A DNA stretch of 64,000 nt, from contig NZ_BONZ01000039.1 in NCBI RefSeq assembly GCF_016862975.1, forward strand, positions 1 through 64,000. The letters are read 5' to 3'. Position 1 is the first letter of the stretch; each line of letters opens with the position of its first letter. The position numbers and the translations under genes are program-made. This document shows, piece after piece, positions 50,695 to 57,641 of the stretch. This DNA comes from Rugosimonospora africana. GTDB lineage: Bacteria; Actinomycetota; Actinomycetes; Mycobacteriales; Micromonosporaceae. Under the pieces are notes generated by a model that saw nothing but the letters and a program-made list of their open reading frames with translations, was not told where the DNA came from and ran no database searches.

Positions 50695-52140
50695 TCACTT
50701 CAGCGACGACAGCGGGACCCTCGCGAGGTAGGTGTCCTCGACCAGCGCACCCGGGCTGTATGGGAACGCGATGTAGGCGTACTCGCGGTTGCCGGTGATC
50801 CAGGTCGTGAAGTCACCCGCGCCGTTGCCGTCACCGTAGTTGCCCAGGTACGTCAGCGGTGGGTACACCGAGCGCTCGGGACTGACCTTCACCGTCGTCC
50901 CCGCGTGGCCGTTGTCGACCAGCGCCGCGTACGTGTCGAAGGCACCCTGGTCGCGGTGGAAGCCGCGCCACACCACGAGGACGCGACCGTCGGCCGTGTA
51001 GCCGACGCTGACCTGGTTCGCGTTGACCACCGGCTCGCCGGCCGGCGTCCTGGGGGTGACCGTCTTCCAGGTGCGGCCGGCGTCAGTGGTGATGTATACC
51101 CGGACCGACAGGTGATCGGCGGTGTACGCCACGACCGCGAAATGGCCGGCGCGCGAGCGGTCGGCTGCGGCCACCGGGTACCGCGTGGTGCCGGTAGTGC
51201 TGAAATCGGCCGCCTGCGCGATCAGGTGCGCGGTGAATGTCTTGCCCTCATCGGTACTGGTCGCCAGCGCCAAGCACGGACAGTGGGTGCCGGCGACGGT
51301 AGTGGCGCTGGCAACGAACGGCTCGGCGAGGATGCCCGACGCCGCGGTCATCGTGCCTCCGGCCGAACGTGGCCAGCCCGCCACGTTGGGCTGGTTGACC
51401 GTGCCGAAGGTGCCGGCGTGGTCGTCGGACGCGACCACGTAAACGCCGGCGGTCGAGTAGAACGTGCCGGTCGTCGGGTCCGTGAAGCCGTTCGAGCCGT
51501 CCCATGGCGTGTCTTGCGGCGCCATGCCGCCGTTCAGGCCGGTCAGTCCGGGTGCCAGCTTTGCCAGGTCGATGCCCCAGATGCCCTGAGCCCAGGTGGT
51601 GCCGTTGTCGGTGGAGACCGTGACCATCGCCCGGCCCTGCTTGGGCAGCGCGCCGGTTGTGCCGTTGGCGGTGAACACCGAGCCGCCGGCGTAGATGCGC
51701 CCGTCGGGGCCGAACGTCACCCAGGGCGCATTGCAGTAGTACAGGCCGAGGGCGGTGGCATCGGGGTCGGCCCGGAAGTACGGGGTGATGTCGGTGTCCT
51801 TGAACGTCCTGCCCGCGTCGGTGGAGACGGACACGTGGCACGCGGCCGTCCGGGCGTCCTTGGGCGCGTTGGTGTCCACCGGCAGGGTGTACTGGCGCCA
51901 TGCCACCGCTACCGTGTCGTCATCCACCGGGCTGACGGCGACTTGCGGAAACACCGAGCCGAACTTCGCACTGTTTCCACTGATGTTGACCAGCACGTTT
52001 TGCGCGGAGCCGTGGTCGCTCGCGGTGGCCACGGTGGTGTGAGTGCCCACGCCCAGCGTCGTCAGGGCGACGGCAACGCCCGCGGCCACGGCAAGCGGGG
52101 TCGGTCGGATGAGCCAGCGTAGTGCTCGCTGTCTGTCCAC
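50695..52140 (-). CDS. Secreted Asp-box (BNR/sialidase-like) beta-propeller protein
   Basis: A preprotein of 481 residues starting with GTG 52140. The N-terminus has a signal anchor or signal peptide (LAVAAGVAVALTTLGVG). At least four Asp-box motifs are visible: SVSTDAGRTF, TVSTDNGTTW, ATSTDEGKTF and YITTDAGRTW. They mark the outer strands of a sialidase/exo-alpha-like propeller. I do not see the Arg triad and FRIP motif that would prove sialidase activity. Function unknown, possibly a carbohydrate or polymer-binding exoenzyme. Its promoter carries GGTCCGC dyads almost identical to that of pqqA, which ties it to the PQQ system. Confidence 0.8.
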   Translation of the reverse strand: MDRQRALRWLIRPTPLAVAAGVAVALTTLGVGTHTTVATASDHGSAQNVLVNISGNSAKFGSVFPQVAVSPVDDDTVAVAWRQYTLPVDTNAPKDARTAACHVSVSTDAGRTFKDTDITPYFRADPDATALGLYYCNAPWVTFGPDGRIYAGGSVFTANGTTGALPKQGRAMVTVSTDNGTTWAQGIWGIDLAKLAPGLTGLNGGMAPQDTPWDGSNGFTDPTTGTFYSTAGVYVVASDDHAGTFGTVNQPNVAGWPRSAGGTMTAASGILAEPFVASATTVAGTHCPCLALATSTDEGKTFTAHLIAQAADFSTTGTTRYPVAAADRSRAGHFAVVAYTADHLSVRVYITTDAGRTWKTVTPRTPAGEPVVNANQVSVGYTADGRVLVVWRGFHRDQGAFDTYAALVDNGHAGTTVKVSPERSVYPPLTYLGNYGDGNGAGDFTTWITGNREYAYIAFPYSPGALVEDTYLARVPLSSLK

Positions 52141-52213
52141 ACAGTCCTCGTTTCGGTTGGGAGCGGAGCGGACCGGAATCGCCGTCGAGCGGGTATCAAG
52201 GCAACGAACACGC

Positions 52214-52251
52214 GGTCCGTCAGATGGATCGATAGGTCCGCACTACGGCCG
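52214..52251. promoter_or_regulatory. Two GGTCCGY dyads upstream of the Asp-box gene
   Basis: GGTCCGT-CAG-ATGGATC (52214-52230) and GGTCCGC-ACT-ACGGCCG (52235-52251), 74-111 bp before the start codon of the leftward gene. The stretch AGATGGATCGA, TA, GGTCCGCA (52222-52242) matches 32134-32154 at 19 of 21 positions. Confidence 0.6.
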
Positions 52252-52397
52252 AACCATAGTGTCCAGCTGGACGCCGCCACAAGGCGGAAACGAGGTTCGA
52301 CGGCCCGGCATTCAGAAGCTGAACGCCTCAGCGTCGCCGCATTGTCTCGCTCGACTACGGAGCCTATGCTGCGACGGACTATGTAAATGGTTCGATC

Positions 52398-52414
52398 GGT
52401 CCGTCTAGCAGATC
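52398..52414. promoter_or_regulatory. GGTCCGT-CTA-GCAGATC site
   Basis: Weaker member of the GGTCCGC-N3-GCGGACC set, preceded by TTCGATC. It lies in the 600-bp region shared by the Asp-box gene (-) and the dehydratase fusion gene (+). Confidence 0.4.
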
Positions 52415-52517
52415 AGCAGACCTCAACGGAGCAGCGGAACCCGATCCTGACCCACCCCGGGATGGCCCGCTCGATCGGGCTGTCCTCCGTTGGTCCGGCC
52501 CCGAGATTCCCAGGCGA

Positions 52518-52553
52518 GCCGCCCGGGCGCCTTCCCCTCGGCGCCCGGGCGGC
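52518..52553. terminator. Perfect 14-bp stem in the leader of the dehydratase fusion gene
   Basis: GCCGCCCGGGCGCC (52518-52531), loop TTCCCCTC, GGCGCCCGGGCGGC (52540-52553). There is no rightward gene upstream for 1.9 kb, so it does not end a known transcript. It may be an attenuator, or the end of a small RNA started near the site at 52398-52414. Confidence 0.55.
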
Positions 52554-52742
52554 GTATAAGTAACTATCTAGTTCGTTCGTAGACGCGCCTGGAGTTGTGC
52601 AGGTTCCTCTGAGCCGGGCCGCATCCTCGCCGACCCGATCGAATCGGGACCGGTCCCGGCTGTTCTCCGGTCTCAGGTCCGAACCTGACCGGGTGCTGCG
52701 CAACGTCGACGCGTGTCCGAGAGCACGAAGGGCGGGATGTTC

Positions 52743-55520
52743 ATGCGCACCACTGACGTCATGACCGCTGCCGATTCCGGCGAGACGCCGGCGAATCCGC
52801 GCTTGGGCATCGCGACCGTCTGTCTGTCGGGCACGCTCGAAGACAAGCTCGCCGCGGCATCCGCGGCTCGGTTCCAGACCGTAGAGATCTTCGAGAACGA
52901 CCTCATCGCATCGCCGTGGCCGCCGCGGCAGGTCCGGGAGGAATGCGCACGCAGGGGCTTGACGGTTGACGTCTACCAGCCGTTCCGCGACTTCGAAGCG
53001 GTACCGCCCGACCTGTTCGCGGCCAACATGCGCAGGGCTGAGCGGACGTTCGACGTGTTGGAACAACTAGGCGCCAGCACGATGCTGGTCACCTCGTCGG
53101 TCTCCCCCGATGCCGTGGACGACGACGACCTCGCGGCCGAGCAGCTGCATGCGCTAGCCAGCAGCGCCGAGCGCCGCGGCCTGCGAATCGCCTATGAGCC
53201 CCTGGCATGGGGCAGGTTCGTCAGGACCTGCGCACATGCCTGGCGCATCGTGCGACACGCCAACCACCCCGCACTCGGTCTGTGTCTGGACAGTTTCCAC
53301 CTTCTGTCCGGTGGGGACGATCTGGCGAGTATCGGTGTGGTGCCCGGGTCAAAGGTGTTTCACGTGCAGTTGGCCGACGCGCCGCGCCTGAACATGGACC
53401 TGGTCGAGTGGAGCCGACATCACCGGTTGTTCCCCGGGCTGGGCTGCTTCCCACTCACAGAGTTCGTGAGCCGCGTGCTGTCCACCGGCTATGTCGGGCC
53501 CTTGTCGCTCGAGGTCTTCAACGACGTCTATCGTCAGGCCGACCCGCGACTGGCGGCAATCGACGGGATGCGTTCGCTTCTGGCTCTACAGGAGGCGGTC
53601 AGCGTCTCAGGCCCACCGGCCGTGCGGGAGCGCCTGCAGACGGTCGGCTTGCCGCCGGCACCTCGACTCGGCAATCACGCATTCACCGAGCTCGCCGTGG
53701 ACGATCTGTCCGGCCCGGTCGTGGCGCGTGCGTTGAGCGCGCTCGGCTTCGTCCACACGGGCCAACATCCGTCAAAGCCGGTACAGCTATGGCAACAGGG
53801 CCAGGCCCGAGTCCTCCTGAACTTCGCACCACAGACGACCGTCGCTCCAGGTACGGCCGCAATCTGCGCTCTCGGTGTGGAAAGCGCCGACCCGGCCACG
53901 TCCGCCCAGCGGGCAGAAGCACTGCTCGCACCTGTATTGCCGCGCACCCGCCAGTCGGAGGAAGCCGACCTCACGTCCATCGCCGCGCCGGACGGGCTGG
54001 CGGTGTTCCTGCTGCGCGGCGGAGCCGAGCCCAACACCTGGTTGAAAGACTTCCGGCCCACCGGCACGAGTCCCCGCCCCGACGGCCTGGTGACGAAGAC
54101 GGACCACATCTCCCTCACCCAAACCGTCGACGACTTCGACGAAACGGCCCTGTTCTACCGGACGGTTCTCGGCCTCCAGATGGACGAGACCACCGAGATC
54201 GCCGCACCGTTCGGTCTTGTCCGAAGCAGAGCTTCCGCCGACCCATCCGGTGATTTACGCATCACCTTCAACACCGCTCCGCTGCGCCGCGGGGACTGGG
54301 CACCCGCGGTCCCCAGCCCCCAGAACGTCACGTTCACGACGGACGACGCCATAGCCAGCGCCAGGGCGATGCGCTCGCTCGGCGCGCCGGTCCTGAAAAT
54401 CCCCGACAACTACTACGTTGAGCTCGACGCGCGCCTGGCCCTGCCACCGCAACGCCTGGCCGCGCTGCGGGAGTACTCCATCCTCTACGACCGGGACGAG
54501 CACGGCGAGTTCTTGCACTTCTACACGGAGATGCTCGGATCTCGCGTGTTCTTCGAAGTCGTGCAACGCGTCGGCGGATACACCGGCGTGGGCGACCCCA
54601 ACAGCGCTCCGGTCCGTATGGCCGCTCATCGTCAGCGACGACTCATCAACCTCCGGAACGCGCCTGCGCCCGTAGGAGAACTTCGGCATGACTATTCACT
54701 GGCCCACCTCACCGCGCTGAGCCTGTCACCGCCGCAACTCGTCGACGCCGCGGCCGATGCCGGCTACCGGTACGTTGGGCTACGGCTGACCCGGGTAACG
54801 CCCCAGGAACCCCACTACCCGTTGGCCACCGACCCAGCGCTGATGCGCACAACCAAGGTGCATCTAGCAGCCACCGGGATCGAGGTGCTCGACGTGGAAC
54901 TAGCCCGGATCAGCCCACAAGACGATCCACGCGACTTCCTCCGGTTCTTGGACGCAGCCGCGGAGCTAGGGGCGCGCCACGTCATCACCCAACTGCCCGA
55001 CCCTGACCGGGTACGGAAAATTGATCGATTCGCGCAACTGTGCGAGATGGCTTGGCCACTCGGACTCACCATCGACCTGGAGTTCCCGTCCTGGACGGAG
55101 ACACCCGACCTGGGTGAGGCCACCCGTGTCCTTCGCGCGGCGCAGCAGCCCAACGCGGGCATCCTGGTCGACGTGCTCCACTTCGCCCGCTCGGGATCGA
55201 GCGTGGCCGACCTCCGCCAGCTACCCAGCGAGTGGTTTCACTTCGCCCACGTGTGCGACGCCCCCGCCGGGGTGCCATCCACCAATGAGGGTCTGATCTA
55301 CACGGCACGGTTCGAACGACTCTTTCCCGGAGAGGGCGGTATCGACGTTCATGGCGTCCTGGACGCACTGCCTGCCGGAATCCCATACGCGCTGGAGATC
55401 CCTCGTGCGATGCTTATCGCCCAGGTTGGCGCGAGGGAACATGCTCGATTGGCGATAACTGCCGCCCGCCGCTTCCTCGATCACGCGCCCAACTCGTCAT
55501 CGACGACCGCTGCGGCCTAG
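52743..55520 (+). CDS. Three-domain protein: dehydroshikimate-dehydratase-like TIM barrel, HPPD-like VOC domain, second TIM barrel
   Basis: The protein is 925 residues from ATG 52743 (GGGCGGG six bases upstream; GTG 52713 is an alternative). Residues about 20-275 are a xylose-isomerase-like barrel of the AsbF/QsuB 3-dehydroshikimate dehydratase type. It has a Glu in RIAYEPLAWGRF, Asp and His in LCLDSFHLL, HVQLADAP and the final Glu in SLEVFND. Residues about 300-600 are a HPPD-like VOC region with metal His in KTDHISLTQ and Glu in FFEVVQRVGG, but N replaces the usual second His (P-Q-N-V-T-F). Residues about 640-910 are another xylose-isomerase-like barrel with its own ligands (TIDLEFPSW, LVDVLHFARSG, HVCDAP, YALEIP). 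Two-domain forms are known; the extra barrel is unusual. Product likely protocatechuate. Confidence 0.85.
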   Translation: MRTTDVMTAADSGETPANPRLGIATVCLSGTLEDKLAAASAARFQTVEIFENDLIASPWPPRQVREECARRGLTVDVYQPFRDFEAVPPDLFAANMRRAERTFDVLEQLGASTMLVTSSVSPDAVDDDDLAAEQLHALASSAERRGLRIAYEPLAWGRFVRTCAHAWRIVRHANHPALGLCLDSFHLLSGGDDLASIGVVPGSKVFHVQLADAPRLNMDLVEWSRHHRLFPGLGCFPLTEFVSRVLSTGYVGPLSLEVFNDVYRQADPRLAAIDGMRSLLALQEAVSVSGPPAVRERLQTVGLPPAPRLGNHAFTELAVDDLSGPVVARALSALGFVHTGQHPSKPVQLWQQGQARVLLNFAPQTTVAPGTAAICALGVESADPATSAQRAEALLAPVLPRTRQSEEADLTSIAAPDGLAVFLLRGGAEPNTWLKDFRPTGTSPRPDGLVTKTDHISLTQTVDDFDETALFYRTVLGLQMDETTEIAAPFGLVRSRASADPSGDLRITFNTAPLRRGDWAPAVPSPQNVTFTTDDAIASARAMRSLGAPVLKIPDNYYVELDARLALPPQRLAALREYSILYDRDEHGEFLHFYTEMLGSRVFFEVVQRVGGYTGVGDPNSAPVRMAAHRQRRLINLRNAPAPVGELRHDYSLAHLTALSLSPPQLVDAAADAGYRYVGLRLTRVTPQEPHYPLATDPALMRTTKVHLAATGIEVLDVELARISPQDDPRDFLRFLDAAAELGARHVITQLPDPDRVRKIDRFAQLCEMAWPLGLTIDLEFPSWTETPDLGEATRVLRAAQQPNAGILVDVLHFARSGSSVADLRQLPSEWFHFAHVCDAPAGVPSTNEGLIYTARFERLFPGEGGIDVHGVLDALPAGIPYALEIPRAMLIAQVGAREHARLAITAARRFLDHAPNSSSTTAAA

Positions 55521-56332
55521 CCGGTCGGCATGTCCGGGGCCGGATCGGGGCAGCGGAAGACTTCGGAATGCACCAGCTGGGCTGGGCGGTAGGCCCGGTG
55601 GCTGCCGTTGACTCGGACAGCGAACTGGGAGGGAGACCGCGTCCGCAAGTCCACTCGAGGGTCGGTCCCTGTGCTTCGCGCCACCGAAGTCGACGAATCG
55701 CCAGGCAATGGTCGGCCCACCAGGAGTTCGATGAGCTCGGGAAGCACGGCCGCTGGTGACGTCGAGAGCGACGCCGTTGGGCGGAAGAGCGCGAACTCGC
55801 TCGACATGCCGGCCCGATGCGCCGCCGTCGAGAAGCAGCAGGTCGCGTTCGCGGCAATCGGCCCGCAGTTGCTGGGCGGTGCTACGGAAGCGAAACGAGT
55901 TCGGCCGACCACCGGACCGACCGGACGCACAACGGCCACGACGACAACGACAGCGCGAACGGGTGCGGGTGCCGGACGAATCCGGCACCGCCACCCCGGG
56001 TTCATCGGCCGGGAATCAGGCGTCCCGGTCGGGGGCCGTCAGGGCGCTCCACTCCTCGGCGGAGAGGTCCTGTCCGGCCACCAGGTAGAACGGCCGGCGT
56101 GGCGGGTCGGCCACGGCGTGAACCCACGCTGGGTCACTCCAACCCGGAGAGTCTGTTCCGCCTGGCTGGTGGCCGTGCAGTTGCAGTGACGTAAGGAGGG
56201 CCGCAAGTTGGGGGTCCGCGTCGAAGCTCTGTCGGTCCCGGGGGCCCGACACGCGCGACCTCGCGACATGTGCGTGCGCCCCGGCGGGTAGGGCCGCGTC
56301 TCAAGACCCGCACCACCAGCTCGTCGTACGCT
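55521..56332. other. 0.8-kb region with only weak coding evidence
   Basis: Several long frames overlap here on both strands, none matching a family. A fragment reading QLRADCRERDLLLLDGGA on the minus strand is followed by disrupted frames and may be a decayed gene. A small minus-strand frame at 56016-56252 is listed separately. Confidence 0.4.
56016..56252 (-). CDS. Possible small protein of unknown function
   Basis: A 78-residue frame (MSGPRDRQSFDADPQLAALL to D-L-S-A-E-E-W-S-A-L-T-A-P-D-R-D-A) with amino acid composition like a real protein and third-position GC. It has no recognised family, no clear ribosome site and no coupled neighbour. It could also be the remaining C-terminus of a broken gene. 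Confidence 0.3.
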   Translation of the reverse strand: MSGPRDRQSFDADPQLAALLTSLQLHGHQPGGTDSPGWSDPAWVHAVADPPRRPFYLVAGQDLSAEEWSALTAPDRDA

Positions 56333-57550
56333 TCATGTCGTGGTCCCTGCCAGTGCTGCCGGAGTCGGGGCCGGGGTGATGTTGTGGTTGACGTGAAAGA
56401 AGTTTGTCGGGTCATATGCTCGCTTGACTCCTTGCAGCCGGCGCAGGTTCTCCCTCGTGAAGGCGTCCTCAACTCGTGACGGGTCGCAGAGGAAGTTGTA
56501 GAAGACCGCACCGATACCGGTTGGCAAGTTGCTGCCCGGGTTGTCCAGCGTGACGGAGAAGGGGGCGCCGCGATGCCCGGCCGGGCCGGCGTCGGCTGCG
56601 GCGGTGGCGATAGCGCCGCCCCAGTGACGGATCTCCACCGTCGTCCCGTTCTCCCGATGGGCCGCAACGATGGTGGCGATATCCCCGTCGGTGAGGTGCT
56701 GGAAGAAGTCCTGATACCTCGGCGAGATCCCGCCCATCTTCGCCTTGGCGTAGCTCGCGACCCTCCGGTCGATCCGTGCAGCGCCCCGCCAGAGCGGACG
56801 CAGGGCGCGGCCGGTGAGGTCCGTGGACATCGCCTTGACCACGACACCCTCGCTGCCCAGCAGAACGGCGGTGCTCGCCGAGTCCGGCGCCGCGTCCGCC
56901 CAGCCGCGATAGTGGTCGAGCACGTCGGCCGCAGCCTCGATCGGGAACGTCGCCACGGCGGTGACCACCTGCGATACCGGGTAGAGCCGGAACTCCAGGC
57001 TGGCTACCACGCCGAAGTTGCCGCCGCCGCCGCGAACTGCCCAGAACAGGTCGGGGTGCCGATGCGGTGTGACGGTGACGGTCTGCCCGTCGGCGGTGAC
57101 CACCTCGGCTCGCAGCACGCTGTCCGCGGCCAGACCGTAGCGGCGGGCCAGCCATCCCATGCCACCGCCGAGGGTGTACCCGACAACCCCGACATCCGGC
57201 GAGGAGCCCGACAGCGGCGCCAGGCCGTACGGGGCCGCCGCCGAGAGCACTGCGCCCCAGCGCGTGCCCGGCCCTACGGTCGCGATGCGGCGATCCGGAT
57301 CGATCAGGACATCTGCGAGGCTACCCGTCTTAAGCAGAACACCATGGTCAACGGGCTGCCAGGTGCCATGCCCGGTGGCCTGCACGGCGAACGGTAGGTC
57401 GAGGTCGCGGGCAGTGGTCACGGCCAGGCCGATGTCGGCCGGTTCCATCGCCTCCATGATCATGGCGGGACGGGAGTCCACGGTGGGTGACAGTGCGGCT
57501 CGATGCAGGTCGTAGCCGGGGTCACCGGGAAGATGCAGCTTGGTCGTCAT
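56333..57550 (-). CDS. FAD-linked oxidase of the berberine-bridge (BBE) type
   Basis: The oxidoreductase has 405 residues from ATG 57550. The FAD_binding_4 domain has A-T-G-H-G-T-W-Q, whose His is the usual 8-alpha flavin attachment point, and TVGPGTRWGAVLSAAAPYGLAPLSG and VGYTLGGGMGWLARRYGLAAD. The second covalent Cys of bicovalent members is absent. A BBE motif closes the chain (YDPTNFFHVNHNI). Such enzymes oxidise sugars, alkaloids or polyketides with oxygen. It is about 90 bp from the divergent LuxR-STAND regulator gene, which probably controls it. Confidence 0.92.
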   Translation of the reverse strand: MTTKLHLPGDPGYDLHRAALSPTVDSRPAMIMEAMEPADIGLAVTTARDLDLPFAVQATGHGTWQPVDHGVLLKTGSLADVLIDPDRRIATVGPGTRWGAVLSAAAPYGLAPLSGSSPDVGVVGYTLGGGMGWLARRYGLAADSVLRAEVVTADGQTVTVTPHRHPDLFWAVRGGGGNFGVVASLEFRLYPVSQVVTAVATFPIEAAADVLDHYRGWADAAPDSASTAVLLGSEGVVVKAMSTDLTGRALRPLWRGAARIDRRVASYAKAKMGGISPRYQDFFQHLTDGDIATIVAAHRENGTTVEIRHWGGAIATAAADAGPAGHRGAPFSVTLDNPGSNLPTGIGAVFYNFLCDPSRVEDAFTRENLRRLQGVKRAYDPTNFFHVNHNITPAPTPAALAGTTT

Positions 57551-57641
57551 GTGATCGAGCCTCGTCGCGTACCCGGTGGTCGACATCCGTGGAAACCACG
57601 TAGCCTCCACGGGTCCGCAGCACGTAGGTATCCTCAGAGCG

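Noticed and set aside
50695-52140. Calling the Asp-box protein a sialidase
   Set aside because: Asp-boxes occur in many propellers. The Arg triad, Tyr/Glu pair and FRIP motif needed for sialidase were not recognised.
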